From positions 62,001-126,000 of the forward strand of contig NZ_CAAAIM010000007.1 in assembly GCF_900639985.1 (NCBI RefSeq): 64,000 nucleotides of DNA, written 5' to 3'. The DNA comes from Legionella rowbothamii. GTDB taxonomy: Bacteria > Pseudomonadota > Gammaproteobacteria > Legionellales > Legionellaceae. The translations under genes and the position numbers were made by a program. The notes beneath the pieces are model-generated. The model saw only the letters and a list, made by a program, of their open reading frames with translations. It was not told where the DNA came from and made no database searches. Shown here piece by piece: positions 19,056 through 29,089 of this stretch; within the stretch, counting starts at the first letter, position 1; every line of letters begins with the position of its first letter.

Positions 19056-20742
19056 CCTGGTTGTACTCTGCCTAATACTTCTCATTGTATGCTCCTCCCC
19101 TTTTGCTAAAAGTAATGATGCCCTGTCGATTACAATCACTGGCATCAGCGGCAAAGTACAAACAAATGTCGAGAAACATCTGCAAGAACTTCAGCAGTTA
19201 AAACCATTAACTGCTTTTTCTCAAGATGAATTACGTGAACAAATCATCAAAGCAGTACAACCTTTTGGCTATTTTAAAGCCGAAGTATCTATTGATCAGC
19301 TCAATGCGAAAAATCTTGTTGTATTCGTACATGCTGGCCCACAAATTTTAATTTCTCGATTAACAATCGAAGTCATTGGTGAAGGGGCACATAACGTGGC
19401 AGTGCAAAATGCTTTAAAAAATGCCCCCTTACGATTAGCAACTCCCTTACTTACGGAAGACTATAATCTAACCAAACAAAATCTTCTTAACGCAGCAGAA
19501 AGCCAAGGCTATATGCACGCTAATTTTAAAACAAATGAAATTTTAATTGATCAAGTACGCTATACCGCCGAAATTACCCTGATCTTTGATACAGGCCCTC
19601 TATATTATTTTGGCCAGGCCCAATTTGATCCAACTTATATCAATCCTAAACTACTGCATCGATTTGTTCCCTTTCATCCTGGGCAAGCCTATTCGGGGGA
19701 TAAAATTCTGCAACTTAACAACGATTTATCAAATAGTGGATACTTTAGTTCCGTGGTCGTAAAGCCACAAATTACCGACAACTCAACTGCCCCTGTACTG
19801 GTTCATGTTGAGCCAGTACCAAAATATTCATACACTTTAGGTGCAGGGTATGGAACAGACACTGGAGTTAGAGGCCGTGCAGCCCTGCATGTCATTCCGG
19901 TTAACCGCAATGGCCATAAATTTAATGCTCTTGCACAAGGGTCGTTTGTACAAAGTGCGTTGCAAGGTCAATACGTTATTCCTGGACTCAACCCAGTTAC
20001 CGATCAATACAGCATTACGGGAAATTACTCCAATTTAAATTACAGTGCAGGGTATAGTAATGCCTGGTTACTGTCTTTAGCACAACAACACCATCTGGCA
20101 CGCTATAAGCGAATACTTTCAGTAAATGGCCTCTACGAAGGATTTCATTACAACGCACAAAAAAATACAAAACAATTTTTGCTCTATCCCAAAGCCACCC
20201 TATCCTTTATTAAAACGCAAAATATCTTGTTCTCCCCATCAGGTTATAACATTACCCTTAATGGTTTAGCTGCAAGCACTGCAACCTTATCAACCATTAA
20301 TTTTGCCCAATTTTCGGTAGATGCTAAAGCAGCCTTAAGAATTGAACCCTGGCGTTTACGCTTATATGGGCATGCAATACAAGGTTTTACTGCCATTGAT
20401 AATATTACACAACAGCCTCTCTCCCTCGCCCTGTTATTAGGGGGTATGGACAATTTAAAGGCATATAGCTTTAACTCCATTGGCCCCGGAAGAATATTAA
20501 CTTATGCAGGCTTTGAGATTCAAAAAGAGACGAAAAAAAATTGGTACCTGATTGCCTTCTATGATCTCGGCGATGTGTATAATCCAAGTCCAGCCGCGTT
20601 CCAACATGATGTAGGAGGAGGATTGATGTGGGTATCTCCAATTGGTCCCATCAAGGTAGGATTAGCACAAGAAATTAATAATCATTGGCAACGCACCAGT
20701 CATAGTCCACGGTTAGTTATTAGTATGGGGCCCGATTTATGA
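19045..20742 (+). CDS. tamA: Translocation and assembly module outer-membrane protein TamA
   Basis: This is a 565-residue BamA/Omp85-superfamily protein. A cleavable signal peptide (about residues 1-23, ...[12 protein letters not shown]) is followed by POTRA domains (about 28-260, with [22 protein letters not shown] and [16 protein letters not shown]). A C-terminal 16-strand-type beta barrel ends [13 protein letters not shown]...LVISMGPDL. TamA works with the inner-membrane-anchored TamB, encoded immediately downstream with a 4-nt overlap, in inserting outer-membrane proteins and moving lipids. The pairing strengthens the call over generic BamA. Confidence 0.93.
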   Translation: MRGSLVVLCLILLIVCSSPFAKSNDALSITITGISGKVQTNVEKHLQELQQLKPLTAFSQDELREQIIKAVQPFGYFKAEVSIDQLNAKNLVVFVHAGPQILISRLTIEVIGEGAHNVAVQNALKNAPLRLATPLLTEDYNLTKQNLLNAAESQGYMHANFKTNEILIDQVRYTAEITLIFDTGPLYYFGQAQFDPTYINPKLLHRFVPFHPGQAYSGDKILQLNNDLSNSGYFSSVVVKPQITDNSTAPVLVHVEPVPKYSYTLGAGYGTDTGVRGRAALHVIPVNRNGHKFNALAQGSFVQSALQGQYVIPGLNPVTDQYSITGNYSNLNYSAGYSNAWLLSLAQQHHLARYKRILSVNGLYEGFHYNAQKNTKQFLLYPKATLSFIKTQNILFSPSGYNITLNGLAASTATLSTINFAQFSVDAKAALRIEPWRLRLYGHAIQGFTAIDNITQQPLSLALLLGGMDNLKAYSFNSIGPGRILTYAGFEIQKETKKNWYLIAFYDLGDVYNPSPAAFQHDVGGGLMWVSPIGPIKVGLAQEINNHWQRTSHSPRLVISMGPDL

Positions 20743-22916
20743 TTCGCTTCCTGGTAAAAACATTATACTGTTTGATGCTGTTTTTTATTTTACTCGCAGG
20801 AATTGTGGGTTCTTTAATTTCTACAACTCCAGGATTAGAAACCTTAATTGATTTGAGTCGAGCCTATATTCCTGGCACCCTAAAAATCCAACGAGTTACC
20901 GGTAGTTTGCTCAGTGACTTTACCTTAGAATCGCTTGAGTATCAGCATCAAAATACCAACATAAAAATAAACCGCCTCCAGATACAATGGCATCCAGGCC
21001 CCTCGTTAAAAAATCATCAATTATTAGTTCAGTGGAATACCTTAGAAGGAACACTAAACCCGGAACAAAAGTTCAGTAGCCCACAGGGCAAGCTTACCGC
21101 AACAGCAACCCTTCCAGACTTAAGCGTGGAATTAAATACCCAAATAAATCCTTCTGCTGAAGAACATTGGCAAATGAATGCCAGACTATTAGGAGCTGTG
21201 CCATGGCAATGGACTTTTAGTGCCAATATGTCCCCCATTCCAGGTACGTCTACAAAACATACTGGCTTGCATGCCAAATTATCTTTAGATGGCACAACGA
21301 GCGCGAAGAATAAGGGAAACTTAATATTTACCCTCTCTCCTGGCACCTATCAAGTCCCAGATAATACATCTATTCCCATGTTAGAATTTAAAGGTGGCAA
21401 AATCAATGTAGCCCTTTCGCCACAAAAACTGTCTGGTTCAGGCAGCTTTATGATTGATCCGCATAAGAATTTAAAACTAGCATTTCAATTACCGAAGTTC
21501 TCGCTTGAAGACGGCTTTACTGCTAAACAAAAACTGAATAGTGAACTTCGTCTAGAAATTAACAGCCTGGACTTTTTAGAAAACATCAGCCCTGTGGTGG
21601 AGAAACTAAAAGGACAATTAGAAGCCTTACTTAAGGTAACAGGTACTATTGGGAAACCACAAATAGATAGTCAATTACTTCTAACTAAGACCAGTCTATT
21701 TATTCCCAAGCTAAAATTGAATTTAGATTCGGTTGATCTTGATATTCGCAGCAAGAAAAAAGCTTGGGATGCCCATGGATCTATCACCTCTTCAGGACAT
21801 ATGTTGCTTCTTAAAGGCAAGGGCTCTCTTGATACCACTTATGTTGCGGATCTAAGCCTTGAGGGCAGCGATTTCCCCCTGATGGAAACCAATGAGCTCA
21901 ACATCACGATTTCCCCACAGCTTAAATTCCATGCAACCCCTACTGTACGTGCGATTTCAGGCTCCGTACTCATTCCCAATGCGCTAATAAACCTTCAAAC
22001 ATTTAGCAATAGTGTGTCGTTACCCGATGAGGTTGTTTATAAGCAACAAAGACCTGAATCCCCCTCCTCCATTACTGGTAGCAGTATGGATATTTTAGTT
22101 AAGCTTGGAGAAAATGTTGCATTAAATGTTAAAGGATTAAAAGGCCATCTAGACGGTGCTTTAAATCTAAAGCAACAGCCTCAAGGTGCAATCAATGCTT
22201 ATGGCGAATTGTCTGTTCGTGACGGTACTTATAAAGCATACGGGCAAGACTTAACCATTAAGCAAGGTGAATTAATCTTTACCGGCGGCCCCATTGATAA
22301 TCCAGGTATAAGTCTTCGTGCGGCAAAAAAAATTAATAATACCTCAACCTATACTAATGCATCTCAGCTTTTTGATTTTAATAGCTCAAACTTGCAAAAT
22401 ACTGGTTTTGGCGACACGATTACTCTGGGTGTGGAGGTAACGGGTAGATTAATGAAACCGCAAATCCAACTTTATTCAGAGCCAGCGATTTTTTCTCAGG
22501 CAGATATTCTGTCCATGCTGGTACTGGGACGTCCAGCCAGTCAGGCAAATAAAGCTGGCGCACAATTGCTTTTAACTGCCATTTCCTCAATGAACGTTGG
22601 CGGCCGGAGCAGTACTCAACTATTAGAACAATTGAAACAAAGTTCAGGCTTAGATTTTAACGTACAAACCAACACGAATTACAATCAATTAACGAACACA
22701 GTAAGTGACTCAACCGCTTTTGTTGTGGGGAAATCCCTTTCCAAACGACTTTATTTGAGCTATAACATCGGCTTGTCACAAACTGATACCAACATGTTAA
22801 CGTTAAAATACATGCTGAATAAGTTTTTTAGTATCCAAGTCAGTACCAGCGATACGAGTAGTGCAGTTGATTTTTTATATACTTCACACAAGAAAAAGCA
22901 CAAGAATACCAAATGA
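20739..22916 (+). CDS. tamB: Translocation and assembly module protein TamB
   Basis: It starts with a single membrane anchor (about residues 5-30) and continues as a long beta-rich, AsmA-like periplasmic protein. It ends in the conserved TamB (DUF490) C-terminus: YGELSVRDGTYKAYGQDLTIKQG, then SQADILSMLVLGRPASQ and KRLYLSYNIGLSQ. At 725 residues it is shorter than the roughly 1200-residue E. coli protein, mainly in the repetitive middle, which is common outside enterics. TamB spans the periplasm to TamA and is thought to carry phospholipids. It overlaps tamA by ATGA. Confidence 0.92.
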   Translation: MIRFLVKTLYCLMLFFILLAGIVGSLISTTPGLETLIDLSRAYIPGTLKIQRVTGSLLSDFTLESLEYQHQNTNIKINRLQIQWHPGPSLKNHQLLVQWNTLEGTLNPEQKFSSPQGKLTATATLPDLSVELNTQINPSAEEHWQMNARLLGAVPWQWTFSANMSPIPGTSTKHTGLHAKLSLDGTTSAKNKGNLIFTLSPGTYQVPDNTSIPMLEFKGGKINVALSPQKLSGSGSFMIDPHKNLKLAFQLPKFSLEDGFTAKQKLNSELRLEINSLDFLENISPVVEKLKGQLEALLKVTGTIGKPQIDSQLLLTKTSLFIPKLKLNLDSVDLDIRSKKKAWDAHGSITSSGHMLLLKGKGSLDTTYVADLSLEGSDFPLMETNELNITISPQLKFHATPTVRAISGSVLIPNALINLQTFSNSVSLPDEVVYKQQRPESPSSITGSSMDILVKLGENVALNVKGLKGHLDGALNLKQQPQGAINAYGELSVRDGTYKAYGQDLTIKQGELIFTGGPIDNPGISLRAAKKINNTSTYTNASQLFDFNSSNLQNTGFGDTITLGVEVTGRLMKPQIQLYSEPAIFSQADILSMLVLGRPASQANKAGAQLLLTAISSMNVGGRSSTQLLEQLKQSSGLDFNVQTNTNYNQLTNTVSDSTAFVVGKSLSKRLYLSYNIGLSQTDTNMLTLKYMLNKFFSIQVSTSDTSSAVDFLYTSHKKKHKNTK

Positions 22917-22947
22917 TCGTGTACAACCCATTAAAGAGACAATACTT

Positions 22948-23937
22948 ATGACCGATTACAACATCCCCCTGCGTTTAACACGTTTAAGAAGCAATCCAGC
23001 AACGCGCGCACTAGTTAGAGAAACACGGCTGCATACTCAGCAATTGATTATGCCCTTATTTATCAGTGAAGAATTAACAGCTCCTAAAGAAATCAGTGCA
23101 ATGCCAGGGCAATATCAGTTAAGTCTTGATTGTCTTCCCAAAGAAATTGAAACCCTAAGTGCATTAGGTATTCAAGCCGTGCTGCTTTTTGGTATTCCCA
23201 AACACAAAGATGCTTATGGAAGTGAATCATTTAACGACGCAGGTATTATCCAACGAGCCATAAGAATAATACGTTCGGTGAATAAAGACATTTTAATTAT
23301 TTCTGATTTATGTTTTTGTGAATACACCGATCATGGCCATTGTGGGGTAGTTTCGAAAGAACGTATTGATAATGATAAAACTTTAGAGCTTCTTGCTAAA
23401 CAAGCAATTAGTCATGCCAAGGCCGGGACTGATTGGGTAGCTCCTAGTGGTATGACAGATGGTATGGTTAGTGCCATTCGCGAAGCTCTGGATTCTGCAG
23501 GATATCAAAACATACCCATTTTAAGTTACAGTGCAAAATATTGTTCGTGTCTGTATGGTCCATTCAGAGAGGCAGCGCAAGGGGCACCTAAATTTGGCGA
23601 TAGAAAATCCTATCAGATGGACCCAGCTAATGCTAATGAAGCAATTCGTGAAACCGCACTGGACCTTGATGAAGGTGCCGATATGATCATGGTTAAACCA
23701 GCCGGGTACTACCTAGATATAATTGCTAAAATGAAGCAAAACTTCCCTGAGGTTCCTCTTTGCGCTTATCAAGTTAGCGGTGAATATTCCATGATTAAAA
23801 TTGCAGCACAACATCAACTCATTAATGAAGAACAAGCAATCATTGAAAGCTTAATTGCGATTAAACGGTCTGGTGCTGATTTTATTATTACTTATTTCGC
23901 CAAAGATATTGCCTGTTTTTTGGACAGCAATTCATAA
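22948..23937 (+). CDS. hemB: Delta-aminolevulinic acid dehydratase (porphobilinogen synthase)
   Basis: HemB condenses two 5-aminolevulinate molecules to porphobilinogen in haem synthesis. It is 329 residues from ATG 22948 (MTDYNIPLRLTRLR). The upstream open frame begins inside tamB and is not used. Zinc-binding cysteines (SDLCFCEYTDHGHCG, near residue 120-134) and the two active-site lysines (SYSAKYCSCLYGPFREA and MIMVKPAGYYLDII) are present. It lies 31 bases after tamB and may be carried on the same message. Confidence 0.97.
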   Translation: MTDYNIPLRLTRLRSNPATRALVRETRLHTQQLIMPLFISEELTAPKEISAMPGQYQLSLDCLPKEIETLSALGIQAVLLFGIPKHKDAYGSESFNDAGIIQRAIRIIRSVNKDILIISDLCFCEYTDHGHCGVVSKERIDNDKTLELLAKQAISHAKAGTDWVAPSGMTDGMVSAIREALDSAGYQNIPILSYSAKYCSCLYGPFREAAQGAPKFGDRKSYQMDPANANEAIRETALDLDEGADMIMVKPAGYYLDIIAKMKQNFPEVPLCAYQVSGEYSMIKIAAQHQLINEEQAIIESLIAIKRSGADFIITYFAKDIACFLDSNS

Positions 23938-24010
23938 AGTATATATAATAGTCACCTTTTTTACGATATAATCAGCCCGCGTTGTATAGAGTAATAAAAT
24001 TACAATTAAA

Positions 24011-24028
24011 TTGGCCGCGGGCCAATTG
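24011..24028. promoter_or_regulatory. Palindrome before the small exported protein gene
   Basis: TTGGCCGCGGGCCAA is a near-perfect GC-rich palindrome in an otherwise AT-rich leader, followed by TATAAT at 24031-24036. The box lies close to the ribosome binding site (GGAG 24043), so it may be a -10 element with a very short leader or a chance match. An operator role is a guess. Confidence 0.35.
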
Positions 24029-24051
24029 CTTATAATTACAATGGAGAAATA

Positions 24052-24441
24052 ATGAATTTATTTGCTAAAAGCCTTTCAGCAGTAGCGTTGAGTTTAAGCG
24101 CAATCACTTCTTTTGCTGCTCCGGCTTATTTAATAACTCACAATAATACAAGTGAAGAATCTAATGCATTTGTCGCAGGTGCCCCATCAATTTACCCAAC
24201 GCCACCTTATTCAACTCGCAAAGTTTATTGGAATTTGGTTAAGTTAGCGTGCCATGGTCACACTACTAATGGCAAATGCCCTGCTGTCATTAAAATGGCT
24301 ACTAATACTGCAAATCCAATCGTAGTTGGTACAGTTGAGATGGAAGTTAGTACTGGCGATATTAGTCCAAAGCAAATTGTAGGCAATGGTTACACGCTAA
24401 CTGTGACTGGTCCTGGCGAAGCGACTATCAACAAAAACTAG
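24052..24441 (+). CDS. Small exported protein, unknown function
   Basis: This 129-residue protein has a clear signal peptide (MNLFAKSLSAVALSLSAITSFA|AP, cleavage near residue 22). The mature domain of about 105 residues is beta-rich, with two cysteines (ACHGH and KCPAV) that could form a disulfide, and ends in a TVTGPGEATINKN strand. GGAG precedes the ATG. I do not recognise a named family. Similar short periplasmic proteins are common in Legionella. It is convergent with fadL and shares a bidirectional terminator region. Confidence 0.75.
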   Translation: MNLFAKSLSAVALSLSAITSFAAPAYLITHNNTSEESNAFVAGAPSIYPTPPYSTRKVYWNLVKLACHGHTTNGKCPAVIKMATNTANPIVVGTVEMEVSTGDISPKQIVGNGYTLTVTGPGEATINKN

Positions 24442-24607
24442 ATTTCCTATAACGTGCCTGGAATGACCTTGGCACGTTGTACACGTAGATTTATTCCCTT
24501 CAAACCTAATACTCTTTTTACTTTCGCATTATTGGCGCCCATTTACATGGACGACTACGTTCCACTCTGCGATTGCACAATTTTAAAATTTAGGCAGACT
24601 CAAATAA

Positions 24608-24631
24608 AAAAGCCACGCAAGCGTGGCTTTT
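24608..24631. terminator. Bidirectional rho-independent terminator
   Basis: AAAAGCCACGC (24608-24618) and GCGTGGCTTTT (24621-24631) form an 11-bp stem with a 2-base gap. It has T/A runs on both sides, between the convergent exported-protein gene and fadL. Confidence 0.9.
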
Positions 24632-24653
24632 AACTCTTTGAAAAAATTAAAAA

Positions 24654-26075
24654 TTATTTCATTGGTGCAGGTGCTACTTTATCAAGAACCCAAACAACTT
24701 GCCCACCTACTAGATCAGCAGCAAACTTACCATTATCAGAATCAACGCTATAGGAAGATGTTGTAGACAATTGTTGATAAGAATGAATACTTGGTCTGCT
24801 ACCTGGGAATAGGTGAGTATATCCCAAATCAAATCCAAGATTTGGTTTCATTTGGTAATGAGCACCTACCGCAACCGCCCAGCGATCAACGTCTGGTAAA
24901 CGAATGTTTCTGTCTTTATTATTAGTTGGGCTCTGATCATACCCACCACCAAGACGAAGCATTACACGGTCATTAACATGATAGTTCGCGCCAATTGCAA
25001 CACGCCAGGCATCAGAAAAGTTTTCTGGTACAGAGCTAATAACATTCGCCTGGCTCACAGGAAATGGAGGCGTAGAGCTGATGTTAGGAACAGGAACATT
25101 ATTCAATTTAATGTCTTTGAACGTACTCCACGCAGTATAAACAACTGAACCTAATAAAGCGAGTTTGTCATTAACATCTTGATAACCACTGATCGTTACC
25201 ACATCTGGAAATACAATTGAATTACTGAATAGATCATAGTTTTTCCAAACATTAGAAGCTGGAATTTCGGGTGAAACTAAATCAAAATCATTTGCCAAAC
25301 GGCCTTTAAAGAAGCTATGTCCGTTGAACACATGTCTTACTCTAGATTGGTAATTTACCCCAATACGAGTATGATTATCATTAAACATTGCCAAAACACC
25401 CGCATGGAAACCTAAGCCCCACGAAGCACCTTTATTCTTACTCGATGAGTCCACAATGGCAGGGTCCTCGCCAAGATAATCGAATAAAGCTGGCGCACCA
25501 ACCATTTGATTGAACTTAACACGTGACCACTGGAAATCCATACCCGCACCAATCGCAAAATGCTCAGATACTTGAGTACCAATTTCAGGAGAAATATTCG
25601 CAGTTAACAACTCAGTAAAGGTAGCAGAATAACGCACTGGAGAAGAAGGCTTCCAATCTGTAGCCAAACCAAAGGGGGCAGTAACACTTAAACCAAGTGT
25701 AGTACGCTCACCAACTGGTAAAGCAAAATGAGAGGATGGGACAAAACCATTATAATCCCCGGCTAACCCGCGATAGTATTCACGATAAGGAGGCAATCCT
25801 GCTGTATTAAAAGTGCTCGAGCCATCCATTTGGATAGTAGGGAATATGCCTACTCCACCAAACACTGCTTCTTTTTCATGAAGAAGAGCCAAACCAGCGG
25901 GGTTGTACCAACCAGTTGACGCGTCAGCAGCTTCTGCTGCAGCACCAGCGGCGTAGTTACCAGTTGTATAACCAGCACTTTCTCCATATAAAGCAAAACC
26001 AGCCGCATGAGCTGCACCAGTTGTTAACACACCAAGAACGGCTGCACTAACCAGCGTTCTTAAGGGCTTATGCAT
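24654..26075 (-). CDS. fadL: FadL-family outer-membrane long-chain fatty acid transporter
   Basis: FadL-type porins let hydrophobic molecules such as long-chain fatty acids cross the outer membrane. The 473-residue product has a signal peptide (MHKPLRTLVSAAVLGVLTTGAAHA) and the family N-terminus: AGFALYGESAGYTTGNYAAGAAAEAADASTGWYNPAGLA, with the NPAG motif. A 14-strand-type barrel follows, including SVTAPFGLATDW and IGVNYQSRVRH. I chose ATG 26075 because AGGAG sits 8 bases before it; the in-frame ATG at 26081 is too close to that site. The exact substrate is not determinable. Confidence 0.9.
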   Translation of the reverse strand: MHKPLRTLVSAAVLGVLTTGAAHAAGFALYGESAGYTTGNYAAGAAAEAADASTGWYNPAGLALLHEKEAVFGGVGIFPTIQMDGSSTFNTAGLPPYREYYRGLAGDYNGFVPSSHFALPVGERTTLGLSVTAPFGLATDWKPSSPVRYSATFTELLTANISPEIGTQVSEHFAIGAGMDFQWSRVKFNQMVGAPALFDYLGEDPAIVDSSSKNKGASWGLGFHAGVLAMFNDNHTRIGVNYQSRVRHVFNGHSFFKGRLANDFDLVSPEIPASNVWKNYDLFSNSIVFPDVVTISGYQDVNDKLALLGSVVYTAWSTFKDIKLNNVPVPNISSTPPFPVSQANVISSVPENFSDAWRVAIGANYHVNDRVMLRLGGGYDQSPTNNKDRNIRLPDVDRWAVAVGAHYQMKPNLGFDLGYTHLFPGSRPSIHSYQQLSTTSSYSVDSDNGKFAADLVGGQVVWVLDKVAPAPMK

Positions 26076-26084
26076 ATTCATCAC

Positions 26085-26437
26085 TCCTATACACTCCTTT
26101 AATAATCAGTAGATCAACAGTTGAATAAAATCCATTCGATGGAAAGAGTGTACCTTGTTTTCAAATCTTTAAAAACATTTTTTTCTGTTTGCATTCAATA
26201 AGTAAGAAATATTAATCCATGATGACTCAATTGAATCCATCATTGGCAATTAATGAGCATTTGGGTCGGGGATTTCGTCGATGAATAGCAATTTTAGTTT
26301 ATCTGCAGAATAATTTTTAGGGTTATATCTGCTCAAAATAACCTCTGATTTAAAGCATAGTGATAATTTGTCTAAAGAATCTTGTATCCCTACTTCAGTC
26401 CATGCTAAGGTGTACTAATTTAGTGCGGAAATAGACC
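26085..26437. other. Intergenic region between divergent fadL and lysAC
   Basis: This 353-base, AT-rich spacer must hold both promoters. I see no coding frame, no RNA gene and no recognisable lysine riboswitch before lysAC. A short imperfect inverted repeat (GATGACTCAATTGAATCCATC, around 26220-26240) is the only structure noted. Confidence 0.5.
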
Positions 26438-28999
26438 ATGCAGCAGATCGTAACAAAATTTGGCGGGACTAGTGTTTCAACGCGTAGTACTTGGAATAAT
26501 ATTGCATCAATTACTAAAAAGCACCTAAGCACTGGGGTTCAGCCAGTCATCGTTTGTTCTGCGTTAACTCAAATTTCAAATAAACTTGAAAAGGCAATTG
26601 ATGCAGCTCTAATTAATGAGCATCAAAGTATTTTACTTGATATTCGTAATAGTCATCTTAACCTTGCTGAAGCATTAGAAGTTAACCCTGAAGTCATCAC
26701 CAATGACCTACACCAATTAGAACAATGGCTGACAGGTATTGCCTTACTAAAGCAAGCCCCAGCCAAAACTCATGCGCAAATACTAAGTATGGGGGAATTA
26801 ATGATGACCCGTTTGGGGCATCAATTTTTAGAACGCCAGGGAATTTATTGCAAATGGTATGATGCTCGTGAGTTATTAACTAGCACCCCCTTCCCTGATG
26901 GCCTATCAGCAAATTATCTTTCTGCTCGCTGTGAAAGCGAACATGATCCTGAGTTGGTGGAGAAATTCCTTTCTAGTGGTGCTCAGGCGATCATCACCCA
27001 AGGTTTCTTTGCTGCAAACCCCGAGGGTGAAACTGTATTATTAGGTCGTGGGGGGTCTGATACTTCTGCAGCCTTGCTTGCCGGGAAATTACAAGCCGCG
27101 GGCTGTGAAATCTGGACAGATGTTCCTGGGATTTACACTGCCAATCCTCATCAATTACCGCATGCACGCCTATTAAAAAAATTGAATTATGATGAAGCTC
27201 AAGAAATTGCATCCATGGGCGCGAAAGTATTGCATCCTAACTGCATTCCGCCTGTCCGTCGAGCCAATATTCCCATGTCGGTGAAATACACTCAATTACC
27301 AGAACATTCAGGAACTTTGATCACCAAAGATATTGATGAATCAGCTCCGTTTATTAAATCAATTCAAATTAAAAACAGCATCCTGCTTATTTCTATAGAT
27401 ACCTTACATATGTGGCAACAAGTTGGTTTCTTATCCGATGTATTTTCTGCATTTAAGCATCATGGCTTTTCTGTAGACTTACTGTCTTCATCCGAATTCA
27501 ATGTGACCTTATCGCTGGATATTAATACGAAAATACACGATCGGGCAGCAATCAATGCATTATTAGATGAACTAAACCAATTTGGCCGTGCAAAACTGAT
27601 TGAGCCATGCAGTGCGGTTAGTCTAGTAGGGCACCATATTAGAACGGTATTACCCCAACTTGGTCCTGCTTTAGAAGTTTTTGATTCCAAGCAAGTGTAC
27701 TTAATGTCATTAGCCTCTAATGACTTAAACCTAACATTTGTAGTTGATGAGTCTCAGGCAAATTTATTGTGCCAAAAACTGCATCACTTATTAATCGAAA
27801 ATAATCCTCAAATTTTCTATTATTCTAAAAGCTGGCATGAAGAATTTGGAGCACCTTCTGTACGATTCGTCCCCTGGTGGGAAAAAGAGCGTGATCGTTT
27901 ATTAACTACCGCGATACAGCATTCTCCTTGCTATGTCTATCATAGCCCAACACAAGCAGAACGTACGAAACAATTATTAGCGTTAAAGTCTATAGACACC
28001 GTATTCTACGCAATTAAAGCAAACCCCTATCCTTCTATTTTGCAAACCTTAGAAAAGGAAGGTGTTGGCTTTGAGTGTGTTTCGATTCAGGAACTTGATA
28101 GAGTCTTAGAATTATTCCCAGAAATCGATCGCAAACGTATTTTATTTACACCAAACTTTGCACCCAAGTCTGAATATGAATATGCACTGAAGGTCGGTTG
28201 CTATATCACCATCGACAGTCTGTATCCATTAGAAAACTGGGCACCATTATTTAAAAACAAAGACGTCATTATTCGTATTGATCCTGGTACTGGGGCAGGC
28301 CACCATAAACATGTATCTACCGCTGGTAATGAATCCAAATTTGGTATTACCCAAAATGATATAGGTCAGGTTGTGGCGCTAACTAAAAAGCATAATATTC
28401 ATGTAATTGGTTTACACGCACATTCAGGTAGCGGCATCCTTACTCCAGAATTGTGGCAACAAACTGCATCCATGTTAGCCTCACTAACCCATCAGTTCCC
28501 TGAAGTTAAGGCGATTAATCTAGGCGGTGGCTTAGGGATTGTTGAAAAACCAGGGCAACAACCATTAGACTTCGCCAATCTTGATGCCTTACTCATGGCA
28601 GTGAAATCACGCCATCCGCACTTGGAACTATGGCTAGAGCCCGGACGTTTTTTTGTAGCGGAAAGTGGTGTTATTTTAGCCAAAGTAACTCAGTGCAAAG
28701 AAAAAGGTAAAGTTCGATTTGTCGGCATTGAAACGGGGATGAATTCGTTGATTAGACCCTCCTTGTATGGTGCTTATCACGAAATCGTCAACTTAAGTCG
28801 TTTGTATGAAGAAAAAGCTGGTTTTTCTCACATCGTTGGCCCTATTTGTGAATCAGGAGATACTCTTGGTTATGATCGCTTATTGCCGGTAACTCAAGAA
28901 GGCGATATTTTATTGATTGCAAATACAGGTGCCTATGGGCGTTGTATGAGCTCTCATTATAATTTACGCCCACCCGCTCAAGAACTTGTCTTGGCATAA
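26438..28999 (+). CDS. lysAC: Bifunctional aspartate kinase / diaminopimelate decarboxylase
   Basis: One 853-residue protein carries the first and last enzymes of lysine synthesis. Residues 1 to about 300 are aspartokinase (VTKFGGTSVSTRSTW at the N-terminus, GRGGSDTSAALLAGKL near 205, then EIWTDVPGIYTANP). ACT regulatory domains follow to about 470. Residues about 490-853 are PLP-dependent diaminopimelate decarboxylase (FYAIKANPYPSIL with the PLP lysine, HAHSGSG, GGGLGI, LEPGRF, and GPICESGDTLGYDR with the catalytic Cys). Such fusions are known in Legionella and Xanthomonas-type bacteria. The ACT domains suggest feedback control by lysine. Confidence 0.95.
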   Translation: MQQIVTKFGGTSVSTRSTWNNIASITKKHLSTGVQPVIVCSALTQISNKLEKAIDAALINEHQSILLDIRNSHLNLAEALEVNPEVITNDLHQLEQWLTGIALLKQAPAKTHAQILSMGELMMTRLGHQFLERQGIYCKWYDARELLTSTPFPDGLSANYLSARCESEHDPELVEKFLSSGAQAIITQGFFAANPEGETVLLGRGGSDTSAALLAGKLQAAGCEIWTDVPGIYTANPHQLPHARLLKKLNYDEAQEIASMGAKVLHPNCIPPVRRANIPMSVKYTQLPEHSGTLITKDIDESAPFIKSIQIKNSILLISIDTLHMWQQVGFLSDVFSAFKHHGFSVDLLSSSEFNVTLSLDINTKIHDRAAINALLDELNQFGRAKLIEPCSAVSLVGHHIRTVLPQLGPALEVFDSKQVYLMSLASNDLNLTFVVDESQANLLCQKLHHLLIENNPQIFYYSKSWHEEFGAPSVRFVPWWEKERDRLLTTAIQHSPCYVYHSPTQAERTKQLLALKSIDTVFYAIKANPYPSILQTLEKEGVGFECVSIQELDRVLELFPEIDRKRILFTPNFAPKSEYEYALKVGCYITIDSLYPLENWAPLFKNKDVIIRIDPGTGAGHHKHVSTAGNESKFGITQNDIGQVVALTKKHNIHVIGLHAHSGSGILTPELWQQTASMLASLTHQFPEVKAINLGGGLGIVEKPGQQPLDFANLDALLMAVKSRHPHLELWLEPGRFFVAESGVILAKVTQCKEKGKVRFVGIETGMNSLIRPSLYGAYHEIVNLSRLYEEKAGFSHIVGPICESGDTLGYDRLLPVTQEGDILLIANTGAYGRCMSSHYNLRPPAQELVLA

Positions 29000-29018
29000 A
29001 AGTTTTACCGTAAAAGTG

Positions 29019-29047
29019 GCCTGGATGGGGCGAAGCACCATCCAGGC
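29019..29047. repeat. Intergenic palindrome (GCCTGGATGG/CCATCCAGGC)
   Basis: Perfect 10-bp arms (29019-29028 and 29038-29047) around a 9-base loop lie just after lysAC. It is related to units at 52228-52255 and 61814-61841. It may end lysAC transcription. Confidence 0.8.
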
Positions 29048-29089
29048 TATGATTCATCTAAGTTGACTGTAAGGAGTTTTACCTCAATC

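Noticed and set aside
26085..26437. Possible lysine riboswitch before lysAC
   Set aside because: The conserved lysine-riboswitch core could not be found by eye.
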